Origin: Dermatophagoides farinae | Taxonomy: Eukaryota > Arthropoda > Arachnida > Sarcoptiformes > Pyroglyphidae | Direction of reading: 5' to 3' | DNA length: 64,000 bases | Assembly (NCBI RefSeq): GCF_024713945.1 | Contig: NC_134686.1 | Location: 706,001-770,000, forward strand | Shown here: one piece after another, positions 36,801 to 50,930 of the stretch | Layout of the letters: every line of letters begins with the position of its first letter | How positions within the stretch are numbered: the first letter of the stretch is position 1 | The notes under the pieces: generated by a model | Seen by the model: the letters and a program-made list of their open reading frames with translations, nothing else | Told to the model about the DNA's origin: nothing | Databases searched by the model: none | Position numbers and translations under genes: made by a program

Positions 36801-39800
36801 TTGATTTTGATTTTGATTTTCACTAATCATATTAAAATGCAATTATGATTCCCACATTTTGATGACGTCTGTCGTTCATTTATTATTACAATTGGCAACA
36901 GAATTCCGTTAGAATTCATTTAATAGTAGTAGTAGGGGTAGTAGTAGTCGTCACGGTAATCTTGATTCTTGATTCATTGGATTTCATGCTTTTTTTTTGT
37001 TAAAAAAAATTGAATTTTTTTTTCCTTCGTTTGTCACCCATCTAATTTAATTCTGTTCCTGTTGTGTGTTCCTGTTGTTGAATTTTCATTTCTTCTCGAA
37101 AATATTTGAATTTTTTTTTCTCTTCATCGTTTTACAAGTCCGCATTTTTTTTCCTCTGGTGACATTTTTTTTTTCATTATTTGTTTTTTTCCTCTTTCAA
37201 TGACAATAATGAACATCAACTCTTTCTCTCTTTTTTTTGCTCTCGTTGTCAAGTCATTTCTGGCAAACAAACAGACCAATGAACAAAACAATAATCATTT
37301 TGACAAACAGAGAACAAAAAAAAAATTATTGAAAAAAAAGAATAATGTATGAACAAAAAAAATATTGCAAGAATTTGCAATATTTGCAATATTTTTTTCA
37401 TGAATTTTTTCAAATTTCGTTTACTATACGGATAATAACAACAACAACGACGATGCGTCGTCAACATTCCTTTCTCTGGGTCACACACACACACAAACAC
37501 ACACACACATACTTTAAAGTTTCAATTTACAATTTTTCTTTTCTCCGTCACCGTACTAAACTAAACTCTATTTTTCTGCACACTTTCGATGAGAAAAAAG
37601 AAAGAAAGAAAGAAAGAAAAACCGATACTCAACATCAATTTCAAATCAATCAATCTATCACTGTTTGTAATGTATGCATGTGTTCAATCAATATACTTCA
37701 ATATTCAAAGAATTTTCTTATAAACATCATGATAAAAACTTTATACTCGAATGTGAATAGTTGCAAATGAATGATGGCTGCCTATATCGAATAATAATAA
37801 TAATAATAGATAATAGTTAATGTTTCGCAAAAAAAAAATTGACAAACAGAAAAAAAAACTTTCAACGACAAACAAGATTATTGCGTTTCAAAAAAAAAAA
37901 AAAAAAAAAAAATTCAAATCAAAATAAATAAATGAATAATTAATTAACTGAATAACTAACTAACTAACTAACTGTTTTATCTATTTTGTTCACTCTCTGT
38001 CTCTTTTTCTTACATTTAAAGTGCAATTACTTGCCCGTACAATTCAAGGAACATATATCAGTGATGGTGGTGGTTTCGATTACGATCAATCATGGCTATG
38101 TTCAATGTAAGTAAAAATTTTTTTTTTTTTTTGGTTGAATTTTGAATAACTTTCAAATGAATTTTTCTCTCTTTTTGTTTGTTTGTCTTGAACATAAAAA
38201 CAAACAAACAAACAATGATGTTATCTGTGGCTTTTTTTTTTGCTCATTGTCATCAGTATATATGTGTGTTAAGAATATTCTTATCCGCATACAAATTTTC
38301 TATTGTTCACAAATATATATGTGTGTGTGTCGTGTCATGTATTTTTTTTTCTCTTGTTATTGTTGTTGTTGTTTTGTACACTACACTAATCTAATTGTAT
38401 GTTTGTCACTACTAAAGAATCTCATCATCACTAATTCTAAGCTCTATATATTTATACGATGGTTGTATTTTATGATTACAGATTCACAATATACAACAAC
38501 AACAACAGCCAATATTCAAGTTTTGATTTTTTTTTCTCTATCTCTCGCGTTTGATGTACACATGTCGAATCATCAGAATGAATAATATTTTTTTTTGTTT
38601 CGTTTGTTTTGTTTAGTTTTATGCCACAGAAAAAGAATTGTGATCATTGTCATTGTTATTCATGAATGTTTTGTTCGGTTTTTTTTATTATTATTATTTA
38701 GATGTGAATGATGTATGTTTGTTAGTATCAAGCTGTTTATCTCTCTCTCATTCTCTTTTTATGTTTTGTTTATCTAAACCAAAAGAATCAAGAATCAAAA
38801 TGATAATGATGACAATGATCCATATATGATAATGTGTGAATACACACACACAGACAAACAAACACAGAAAGAGAGAAAGAAAACAAAACAAATAGACAGA
38901 TGAACTGAGATTTTTTTGTTTCATTTCAGACTTTTTCCAATGAAAATTTTTTTTTTACGGTTTTTAATAGCATTGATATCCATGTGTGTTTGATGTTTTT
39001 TTTTTTTTGATATTTTCGTTGCTGTTGAAATTGTCGATTCTATTATTTGATTCAATTCAATTTCGAGTTTGATTTTTTTTGTGTGTGTGTGAAAATTTTT
39101 TTTTTTTTTTTTTTGGGCACCAAATTTGCCTTATGCATAATACATCAATTGTAATCATGATTGTCTAGTCTTTTTTGTTTTTGATTTGAAAAGCCACACG
39201 GTTTTTGTTTTGTTTTTTGTTTCAGTGTACATGTACTTCCGGATGTTGCATTTTTTGTGTGTGTGTGTGTGTGTGTGTGTAACATGGAAAAATTTTTTTT
39301 TTTGTTCCTCCATTAGCCGCTTATTATATCTAATTAATTAATTATAATTAATTTTTTTTTCTTTCTCTCTTTAATCCCTCCCATTTCTCGTTTTTGGTCA
39401 TATATTTATTTTGTGGTTGTCATTTTTTTTTTTTTTTTTGGTCTCTTCACATCATACATTCATATATTTATCACCACCACCACCACCACCATCATCATTA
39501 TGATCACCATGATCATGATAATCATCAACCACTACCAATTAATTGTACATTTGTATACATTGTGTGTGTGTAGGTGTAGTTTGCCTTCATTAGCTAGGCG
39601 ACATGTAGCCATTGCAAGATTAAAACATCCAGCAAATATGGGCAGAAATTCACATGAAGTACGTTTTTTCATATTGGTCGTAACACCAAGTAAAGAAGTA
39701 AGTTTTGTTATTTTTTTTTTGTATTTTACATTTACAAATTGGTTTGTATTTTGTTGTATACCAACAAAAAAAAAACAGAACGATTGAAAAGAGATTCATT

Positions 39801-40992
39801 TCTATTTCATTTGGCCAAAAAAAAAAAAAATCATCCATCGATTCATTTATTCCAAAAAAAAAATCGATCAAGCACATTTTTTTTTGCTCTGTGTTATTTG
39901 AATGGCCTCTTTGATTTGATTAATAATATCTCTTTCTGTCTCTCTCTCTTGCTTGCTTTCTATATTTCAGTCTTTGACATGTTTCATGGCTTATATAAAA
40001 TTTCATTCATTTTTTTTTACCAATTCCGGATTGAATGTATTTAGTGTTGCCAAAAAAAAAAAAATCATTATTAGAACGGTTTTTTTTCTTCTTTGGTTTC
40101 AATCCATATAAATTTTTATTATTTACTACAAATCGATATATATTTTGCAATTGATGTAGCCGCAAGCAAAATTTTTTTTTTTTTTTCTATTTCAAAATCA
40201 AATCAAATGGCCAAATATTAGGTGGTGGTAGTGGCCAAATGATATGACGTTATTATTTATTAATAATCCACTATATATGGATGTGTCCATTCATTTTTAT
40301 GTTCATTTCAAGTTGTTTTTTTTAATCAAGAAAATTTTCTCTTTTTTTCCAAGTCAAAGGTGTACGATACACATGGCCGAAACAAATGTGTACAGCCCAA
40401 ATTTCAGGGTGGGATACATGACAGTTGTACAACATTTAGATCAATTTTCTTTTCAAGGTTTTTTTTCTCTCTCTTCAGAGATTGTTTCGGTCTATATAGA
40501 TTCGTTATTTTTTTTTCAATAAAATAAAAATCTTTTTTCGTTCATTGATTGTTTGTTTGTACGGTTATTTTGGATGTCCTTAATTGCTTCTGGTTCCGAA
40601 AATTTGGTGATTGTAAAACATTCGATTGATTTGAAATAATCAATCAATGTGTGTGTGTGTGTGTGTGTGTGTGAAATAGAGGAAGACACGAACAATATAA
40701 CCATAGAAAATGAAATGAAAAAAAAAAACATCATCATCATCATCATCATCAGCATCATCGGCAACAACAACCGAATTAAACGAGATGAGAAAAAAAAATC
40801 CGAACCATCAATATAACCAATAGACAATGATAATAATAATGATTGCCACGAATTGGATCTTTGTGCATCTGATTTTTGTTGTTGTTGTTGTTGTCTCATT
40901 GCAATAAACAACAACAACAAACGACAAACAAACAAACAACATTAAGAAACACAACATGCAGCCTTTACTGACTTTTTTTTCTTTTTGATTCT

Positions 40993-41075
<83 letters not shown>

Positions 41076-44000
41076 TTTCCATCATCAACATTCACAACAA
41101 ACGAGAGACATAGAGAGTGAAGAAAATGTTGAAATTTTGATCTAATTTTGTTTGTTGTTATTTGGGTGTAGAATTTTTTTTTTTTCGTTACTTTTGGTTC
41201 ACTCGAATTTTTTTTTATGTGAATTGTCCTAGTTCTTTTTTTTCTTCGAGTAAAAAAAACGGATCGATGTCGTTTGTCGTTTCATTCGTTCATTCATTCA
41301 TTCATTCGTTTGTTCGTTCGTTTGAATTTGTATCGAAACAAAACAAAGAATGGAAAAAAAAACAAAGAATGAACAGCGGACTGAAACAAAACTCTATAGA
41401 AGAACGATGATGATGGAACCAAAGAAGAAAAAAAAATCGAAAATATGTACAAAAGAAAATGTTTTTTGTTGTCGTTGTTGTTGTTGTTGTTGTTGTCGTT
41501 GTTGTTGTCGTCGTTGTTGTTGTTGTTGTTGTTGTTGTTACAATCCATAATGTTTCCAGAACTATCGAAAAAACTGTAAACGAAAGATAGTAGACAAAAG
41601 CAAACCAACGCGAATCTATCGATTGTCATCATCATCATCATCGTTTGATATGGAGAGAGGGGATGGTAAGAATTAACGATGATATTTCAACTTATTCACG
41701 TATTATATGAAAGTCCCCATTATTTCTAGTGTCTATGTCACGATCGGATACAGAATTTTCTTCTTCGATTTTTTTTCCTCTTCTCTTCACATTGAGCCAA
41801 ACAAAAACAAAACCACCCACCCACCCCCCACCAACAAAAAAATAATGTTGTCTGATGATGATGATGATGAAAACATTATGACAAGCAAAAAAAAAAAAAA
41901 TAAATAATCAAACACATGAAACAAACTGTTTTCCACTGTTGTTGTTATGTGTAGGCCATCTAAAAAAAACAAAAAGTGTTTGAGCCCAAATCATCAATCT
42001 ATAATCATGATCATCATTCATAAAGTTGATTTATATATCTAAATTAGCTTGAAATTTTTTTTTCAACGCATTTTAATCATCATTTTATTATATTATTTTC
42101 TATGTTTGTTTTGATCATATAACGATATAACAATTTAATCTAATTAATCACATTCAACTTTTACACATGATGTGAATAAATAATTGATAAACTTTTAAAG
42201 AATCGATTCACACATACACACAAACACAAGAATTGATTCCAATTGGAATTTCATTCCATTCCAATTTTTTTTTCAATAAAATTTTCATTATAAAAAGCAA
42301 AAAAAAAAATCCACATCTTTGCATACAACACTTTTTTCTTCACCATTGTCTTGTTTTCAGTGTTTATTTGTTTTTTTTTTATTTATTGAAAATGATGATG
42401 ATGATGATGATTGTCATATCAAGCCAACCATCAAGCAATAATGATAAGTGTTTGTGGTTTTTTTTCTCTATTGTGTGTGTGTGTGTGTGTGTGTGCTTGG
42501 TATTCTGTACATTCTGTAAATAAAACTGATGGAATTTTTTTTTTCATTTATTTTGATCATCGAATTTTTTTTTTTTTTTGAAAACGATGAAATTGTGTGT
42601 GTGTGAAAAAAAGACAGTGAAATTGAAAATTCATTCCCAAGTCAATTTTTCGTTTTCATTATGTTTGTGTGTGTGTGTGTGTATGAGTGTGAGAGTGTGG
42701 GCGTATGATAAATTGTTTTTTAAAATAAAAAATTCACGTTCCTTTAATATTTGTTTTTCGTTTTTTTTCTCATCATTTTTTTCGTTGTTCTTCTTTTTCC
42801 AATTTTAAAAACGTGTGTTTGTCGTCACCATTTTCATCATCATTTTTTATATGATGATGAAAATACGAAATATGGAACCAAACTAACCAACTGATCATTA
42901 TTTTATTGTTATTATATAGAAAGGAACAAAAAATGCATTGGAAACTGGACGTACATTTGCCACAATATTTGCCGATATTGATTTTCGACAAAAATTATTA
43001 GATGTACATGGTGAAGCTGAATTCAAAGGAATTTTGCTCAAACATGCTCAAGATTTAGCTTCTGAACAAAGCAATCCAACACGTCGTATGGGTAATCATG
43101 AACCGGAAGCTGAATTTGAGGTAAATGTGTGGATTTATTTTTTTTTATTGAAAATTTACTGTAATCTATTCTCTCTTTTTTTTGTTCCTAAAATAACCAT
43201 CTAAATACACACATCTACACACAGGAACCAAGATGCCATTTTGCACAAGGATTATATGATGATCTAAGACGACGTACATCACATTATCTAAGTGATTATG
43301 TTGATGGTAAGTGTTATATTTGATTTACGATATTTGCCCATTCATGATGATTAGTTTCATATTTTGATTGTTCATATTCAATTCGTTTACAATCCATTAA
43401 CATTCCAATTGTGGTGGCCACAAATCCAAAACAAAAAACAAAAAAAAAATCATTTTGATTATTTCCTATTGTCATTTGTTATATTATTCTGATATATCGA
43501 GATTCATCATTCATTTATTTTTTTTTTTGGTATTAATTCCTTTCATTATGGGTGTTTGCTTACTTGTTTTTCTTTTTATTATTTGGCCTCTAAATATGAA
43601 TTATAAGCTTAGCTTCAAACGATATTTATCGATATATATAGTAACAACAAAATAAGAAATTGGTAATAATTTGATTTATTTATGTTTGTTCATGTGTTCA
43701 ATTATATATAGTATTTTACCATTTGAAACTATTAAATCGACCAAATAATGATGATGATGATTATTATGATTGTAATGACATATATAAAAAGAAGAGAACC
43801 AATACCAATAACGAAACAAAACGAAACAAAAAAAATCAGCTAAAGGCCATAAATATATGAATGTTTATTTCGATTTGATTATTTTGTTTTCTTTTCTTTT
43901 CTTTTGGTTCGGCTGGGTGTCTGGTTTTCTGGCATGAAAGTTTTGATTTTTTTTTATTCGTATTCAGTATCAAATATCCAAATTCCATCATATTGTTGTT

Positions 44001-47000
44001 GTTGTGGCATCATTAAAAGATTATTTTGGAATGAAAACGAAAAAGAAAAACATTTACAAAATATTAACCATATATATATGATTTAATGTGTTTTTTTATC
44101 TCATTTTTTTCCATTTACAACAACAACAACAACAACAACAAAAAAAAATTTTAGGTTTGGTCGGAAGAAAAACCATACAGAAAACAATATCAACCATTTT
44201 CTTCCTTTATTTTGCCTGTATATTACCGACAATAGCCTTCGGTGTCCTTAATAATAATAACACGGCGGGAAAAATTGGTATGTTGATGACGACGAGAAGA
44301 AAAAAAAATTCTTGAATCTTACTTACTCAATTTATGAAATCTTATTTTCGTTTCGTTTCGTTTCGTTTCGTTTCGTTTCATTTCATTTCAATTTTTTTTT
44401 GCTGTTGTTGATTCGTATATGCGCGTGTGTGTGTGTGTGTGTATTGCCCATCATGGATCATCATTATTGCCATCAACATTTGAAATTTATTCAAATGACT
44501 TTTATATCATGTCCTTGTTGTTACTTTTTGGCTCATAATAATAATAATAATAATATTGCTGCCGTGCTATGCTGCTGTCCATGTTTCAAAAAAAATAAAA
44601 TGAAAAAAAAACCAAACTGGGAACCAAACAACAACAACAACGAAAAAAAAATCACTAACTAGGTGGTAAGTTTGTTACAATTTTTTTTTGTTGCACCATT
44701 ATAATAATAATTTTATTGATGTTCTTGTGTGATAACAATGATAATGGTATGCCATTATTATTTTTTTTCTGATTCTGAAAATGAAAATGATAACTGAATT
44801 ATGGTGGTAAAGCCAGCATTTATTCATTCATTCATCAAAATAAATTAAATTTGCTATTAATTTTTCTTTCTTTTTTTATTTCGTTGTTTGTCATATAAAT
44901 TTCAATGATGAGATTTTTTTTATTTTCATATTTTTTTTTCATTTATAATCAGTAGTTGAATTCATTTTTCATCGTAGATGCATTAGAATTTCAGAATTCA
45001 CACACACACACACACACACACGTAGATAATGGTCCTCTTCTCATGTATCATGGATCATTTAGTATTATATTTTTTTTTCTTTTCGATGCTTGATAACCAA
45101 AAAACCAAAGATCTAGGCCAAAAAATATTATTTGTACGCCCTCATTTTATTCGATCTAGTTGAATTCAAAATCGATAATCATCATCCGATATATATAATA
45201 TATTGATCGAAATGATGTGAAAACAGAAAAAAAAAATTATTCTCAAATTATTATTCCTGTATGTTTTTTGTTTTTTCTATCTCTACCCATTTGTTTTTTT
45301 TCTATCGCTTTTGTTTTGTTTTATTTCATCATGATGATGATCATCATCATTATTGATCCAACGATAACGAATAAGAAATTATTTTTTTTTTGTTATTGCA
45401 ATGCTTTGACTTATTTTACATTTCTTCGAATTTTGTTTGTTACGGATGTGATCAATATTGAACACACACACACACACGCACACAGACACACACACACATA
45501 ATTCATTTGAAACAAATCATTCATTCACAACACGTTCACACAATAGTGAATGATAAGGAATAAAATTCCAGTGTTTCTCAAACTTTTGTGAAGAAACACT
45601 GGGAAGGACTGATCTTCTTATTCTTTATTTCAACTTTGCAAAAAAAAAAAAAAAAATTTTTTTTCTTTTGTTTTCAACATCATATTCTTGTGTCATGATA
45701 AATTGTTGTCAAATCAAGCCATAATATTAACGATAAAAAAAAGTTAATGAATTTGATCCAGTCAATATAACCGGATTTCAAGTCATTTTAATGATTTTCC
45801 GTTTTTTTTATTAATGAATCATATATAGAGATAATGATTATCAGCCATTCATTAATCATGATGAATGCGTGATATGTGAATAATTTTTTTTTGTCTTTTT
45901 GTTTCACAAATTTTTCTTTTTTTTTTGCTCTCGCATATAATCAGATATTCGAAAAGCGATCATTGGACAAACAATTGGTGGATTGTCATTTGCATTTCTT
46001 GGTGGTCAACCATTGGTGATCATAATGACAACGGCGCCTATTTGTCTATATATAAAAGGTATTTATTTCACTGACCAAATCATCATATGATTGACAATTT
46101 TTTTTTTGTTTCACCCTAGTAATCTATAACATCTGTGAAGATTTTCAATTGGATTTTCATGCAATGTATGCATGTGTTGGATTATGGAATACATTTTTTC
46201 TTGTTCTTTATGCTGTTTTTGATCTAAGCAAATTAATGAAATGGTGTACAAGATCAACAGAGGAAATATTTTCATTATTTATTAGTATTGCCTTTGCTGT
46301 CGATGCTGGTCGTGATGTAATCAAAAGTAAGGTTTTAATTTGTCAGAAAAAAAATGATGAATCATGTCCATATATTATTATCATCATCATTTGTTTTATT
46401 TCACAATAGATTTTCAAACACATTATTATAGTCCATTATGTTTAAATCAATTAAATCGTACTAGTGATCGGCAACATTTATTGCAACATTTTCGTCAACA
46501 GGCTCAAGTATTGGCACAATCAAATTTACCATTGATTGTTGAATCAATATTGCCATCATCATTTTCAAATACAACTATTGCTACTACAACAGCCGCTACT
46601 ACAGCTATTATAAATAGTGATTTATTGTCAACATCAACATTAAATTATGAAAATAATAGCAATCTGAATTTAAATAATAATAATCCAAATAATAATTGGA
46701 CAGATCCAATTTATCAAACGGCATTCTTTTTGGGTCATTCAAATTATTCATTATTTTCAACCACTAATAGTAATAGTAATAATAATCATCATCATCATCA
46801 TCAATCGTACAATCAAAGTGTTCATACAAATTATTCATCATCATCAGATATAATACATTTATCTGCTGCCAATGTATCAACATTAGCTACAACACTTGCC
46901 TCATTGATTTGGTCTCCAGAAGCAAATCGTATATTACAGAATTTAACAACAGCAGCATTGAAATTAATATTCACTGATCTACATATGTCTGAAGATGGTA

Positions 47001-48508
47001 TTTGTCGTCGTGAGACCAGTTTGCTTTTTCTATTGCTCATGCTTGGTACTGTTTGGATGGCTGTGTCATTGTTTAATTTTAATAAAACGTGTGTGTTTTT
47101 TTTCTGTTTTGTTTTTCAATCACGATAATTTTCCATTTTCTTTCCATTTTTGTTTGTTTCTATGTTTTCTCATTGATCAAACATCATCAGTCCTTATCTT
47201 CAAGCTAGTAAAAGAGAACTTTTAGCCGATTATGCATTACCATGTTCAGTTATTATTCTAAGTTTTATCGGATCATTTGTGTTTCGTGATATACCAGGTA
47301 TGTATAGCAGGTATCACATTTGTTTATCATCATGCAATCAATATTGTTGTTGTTTTTTCCATTTCCATTTTGTTATTTTTATAGTTGAACATTTTAGATA
47401 TGATGAAGAGCTACATTTAAAACGTGCACGATTAGAAGATCTTCCTTGGACGGCATTCGGTGCCTGTATGGGTTTAGGTTTTTCATTATCATTGTTATTC
47501 TTTATGGATCAAAACATTTCCGCTGCTATGGTTAATAATCCATGTAACAAGTAAGTTAAACAACATTTATTATCATGATGATGATGATTGAAAATGGTTT
47601 TTTTTCTATTTCTTTTTCTTTTTCTTCAATAAATGAAAAACATTCATCATAAGATTGAAAAAAGGCTGCGCTTATCATCTGGATCTATTTGTTGTCGGTA
47701 TATTGAATGGTTTTCTATCATTGTATGCATTTCCATGGATGCATGGTGTATTACCACATTCACCATTACATGTACGAAGTTTAGCCGATGTTGAAGAACG
47801 TGTCGATCAGGGTCATGTCTATGAAATGTAAATGATGATTTATAAAATGAAAATTTTTCATCCAAAAAAATCTTGAATAATGATTTTTATATTAATTTTT
47901 TTTTTCATTACCAATATAGAATTGTTAAAGTTCGTGAAACACGTTTAACTGGAATCGTATCACACATATTGATTGGTTTATCAGTATTTTTAATACCTTA
48001 TCCAATGGCTTATATACCAACTGCCGTGCTTGATGGCCTTTTTCTTTATATGGCAATAACTTCGCTCAATGGCAATCAAATGTTTGAACGTATTACGCTT
48101 TTATTCATGGAACAGGTATTTTGTTTGTTTGTTTGATTTGATTCAAATTCACAACAATTTCACTAATCAATAAACATATTTTCAACATTCATTTATAAAA
48201 GGCTGCCTATCCACCAAATCATTATATACGAAGATGTCCACAAAGAAAAATTCATCTATTTACATTATGTCAAATGGTTCAATTGGGTTTAATGTGTTTT
48301 TTCGGATTCTCACCATGGCCATATATAAAAATGGTTTTTCCAGTTATCGTCATTCTTTTGTTACCATTCAGGTATGACAAAAATTGTTTGATTGAATTAA
48401 TTTTAATTTCTGTCATCATTTTTTTTTCTTCATCAAATTAGACACAAAATAGTTCCATTTGTGATTGACAATAAATATCTAGAAGCACTTGATGGTGAAA
48501 ATCAATGA
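33830..48508 (+). CDS. Slc4a11: SLC4A11-type (NaBC1/BTR1-like) membrane transporter, 16 coding exons
   Basis: SLC4 family. Vertebrate SLC4A11 is a plasma-membrane protein associated with borate, H+/OH-, NH3 and water movement; the mite substrate is unknown. Exons: 33830-34900, 34998-35073, 38022-38106, 39574-39697, 42920-43120, 43225-43306, 44155-44277, 45945-46058, 46120-46326, 46410-47088, 47191-47297, 47385-47550, 47654-47827, 47920-48115, 48202-48371 and 48442-48508. All are GT-AG and close to 1213 residues, against about 900 in vertebrates. Residues 1-300 are a poorly conserved Gln/Ser/Thr/Asn-rich extension. The cytoplasmic core follows ([19 protein letters not shown]). The membrane part starts near 550: [64 protein letters not shown] and [12 protein letters not shown]. 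One extracellular loop (about 700-900) is greatly enlarged. The start is uncertain: ATGs at 33817 (other frame), 33830 and 33977. Confidence 0.95.
35074..42919 (+). other. Three long introns of the SLC4A11-type gene (2948, 1467 and 3222 bases)
   Basis: The introns (35074-38021, 38107-39573, 39698-42919) hold CA/TG runs (near 37482, 39261, 40648 and 42475), a long CT block and many homopolymers. Two things are not explained by repeats: an imperfect hairpin at 36680-36728 and a non-repetitive island at 40360-40456. The other introns of this gene are mostly 61-104 bases. Confidence 0.75.
40996..41070. repeat. CT microsatellite, 75 bases
   Basis: Uninterrupted CT dinucleotide run inside a long intron of the SLC4A11-type gene. 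On the other strand it translates as Arg-Glu repeats, which is not a real protein. Confidence 0.95.
45568..45602. mobile_element. Possible hAT-type terminal inverted repeat pair (MITE remnant)
   Basis: The 11-base arms at 45568-45578 (CCAGTGTTTCT) and 45592-45602 (AGAAACACTGG) are perfect inverted complements around a 13-base loop. The left side reads CAGTGTTTCTCAAACTTTT, which resembles the CAGnG(T)TTCTCAA terminal repeats of hAT transposons. It lies in an intron of the SLC4A11-type gene. No transposase is present and target-site duplications are not obvious, so it may be a fold-back remnant or chance. Confidence 0.3.
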
Positions 48509-48513
48509 ATAAA
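48508..48513 (+). promoter_or_regulatory. Candidate polyadenylation signal overlapping the SLC4A11-type stop codon
   Basis: The stop TGA is followed directly by ATAAA, so AATAAA begins on the last base of the stop codon. That is very tight; a later signal may be the one used. Confidence 0.25.
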
Positions 48514-50895
48514 ATAGATAGATAGATCTGTCGATTTATAAGAAATTATATTCCGTATACGATTCTCTGTTCTTGTTTCCGTTTTTATTTCATCTATAAT
48601 AATCAATAATCAAACAACAACAACAACAACAACAACAAGAAAAAAAACATTGTAAATGAGAAAAAAAAAGAAAAAACACTTGTACTGCTCATCTTATTAT
48701 TGAATTTTTTTTTTGTTTTTGATTTTCATCATTTCAACTAATTAAATACATTACAAATAATATGAACAAGAATCTAATCAGAATGGGAAAAAAAATTCTG
48801 TTACCATCATCATCATCATCATCATCATAAGCATCATACAAATTACATTATTGTATTTTGATTACACATACATACACAAACAATGTTCATGTCAAATATT
48901 ATTATTATTCGCTGTTATTGGTTAACTGCTTAGAATATTTGTGTTTCATTTTTTTTATTCTAGTCCCCATAAAAACAACATGAACTAAATGTTGCATAAT
49001 TCTTTAAATATTTACTCTCTCTCTCTATTTCGTTGTTTCTTTGATCGATTAATCGATCAATTGTTGTTTTGTTGTTGTTGTTGTTGTTGTTATATACAAA
49101 GACAAAAAAAAAAAAACACAAATCAATGATGCCTTGATTGCGTTTCTTCAAATCTTTCAACACTCGTCTTCTTATCTTTTTTTTTGACCTACTACATACG
49201 TGTTTGTACATATACAAAAAAAAAACAAAGTAATCAAGACAAGTATATTTATTGTATCCTAACAACATTTTCAAACACACCCACACACACCCACACACAT
49301 ACAAACATATTCTCAAATGTTCAGTAAATTTTTAATATATGACAAAAAATAGTGATATAACCGTAATTATTATCTTTTTATTGCGAAAAATAACAACAAA
49401 AAAAAATCATACACACACCCACACACACAGTGATAGTATTTTATTATTGTCATTTCACATCATATAGTTTCAAGAGATCAAATATATATAGTAAATTCTT
49501 TATGTTATTCAAAAAAAAAAAAAAAAACAGCAGCAGCAGAAGCAGCAGCAGAATTTTCTTGTTTTTTTTTCAATTTCAAAAAAATATATCTATCCACCAT
49601 ATATGAAACAAAAATGATATAAATTCTTTATTCTTTTAGCAGAAAAAACAACAATGATAATCAATTTAGTCAATATGATCAACAACAACAACAACAACAC
49701 AAAACAGAAAATCAGAAAAATTCAGAATTTAAAAAATGAAAACAATTAATTAGTCTTTCAGACGTTGATGAAATTATTCATCATCATTACTATTATTATT
49801 ATTATTATTATTATTATCATTATTGCAACAACGACAATTTATTTATAAAACAAATGAAATGGAAGAAAAGAAAAGAACAAAAAAAAATTTTATTTGTAAA
49901 CTAATAAACATGTCATTATTATTAATCAAATTATATCAGAGTTATTATTGATTTTGGAAATTTTTTTTTTAGTCAAATTGTGAATGAATAAAACAAGAAA
50001 AAAAAATGCATGCATGCATTATATTGTATATTGAATCAGTGTTTTTCGAATAACATATTTATGCTGCCATCTATTATCATGAATTATGAATTGAATAATG
50101 TTATGAAAAGACAGGAAAAAAATTTTTTTTATTTTCAACGATGTGTTCTATTCGATTTTTAGCAATCCGTTATCCATTATCAATCGATTGTCATTAATCG
50201 ATTTTACAATTTCTCTCTCTCTTTCTCTCTTTCTATTGTTTGTTATATATGGAATGAAATTGGGTGAAGCAACAACAACAACAACAACAACAAAAAAAAC
50301 AGCTCATCTTGCATTTATTATATTTCGATATTTCATTCATCATCATTATAAACTCTCTCTCTCTCTCATTCTCAATAACTGATTTTTTTTTCTCAAGAAT
50401 CGCTATTGGAAAAAAAAGTTGATCCGATTTTACGAATGAACCACAAAAAAAAATAATGATAATAATAAAATAAAATAAAAAAAAAAATAGTCGGCAAATA
50501 AAACCTTTGCAAACGAAAGCAAAAAAAAAAAAAAAAAAATTCTCATCATCATCATCATATGTATATTTTTTTTCTCCTCTGATTCCATGTGTTCAATGTT
50601 CCATACACGCATATGTCTTGTATTTGTTGTTGTTGTTGTTGTTGCCGTTGTTGCTACTGCTGCTGCTGCTGCTGTTTGCATTATATTTATTGTCATTGAC
50701 AATGATGATGATGATGATTCTGTGGTCGTGTTTGTATGCGAGAATGTCAAACAAACAAATAAATAGAAAGAGAGAAAAAAAAATGATATTCCAACATTTG
50801 GTAAAACACACACACACACACACACACACCCGAACCCGAATTCGAACAACGAATGTAAACGAAATCGATTCCTTTTTTTTCATTTCAATTTCCAA

Positions 50896-50930
<35 letters not shown>

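Noticed and set aside
40516-41095. Two overlapping minus-strand open frames
   Set aside because: Built from CT, CA and CAT microsatellites inside a transporter intron.
46831-47040. Minus-strand open frame within the transporter
   Set aside because: Antisense shadow of the long loop exon.
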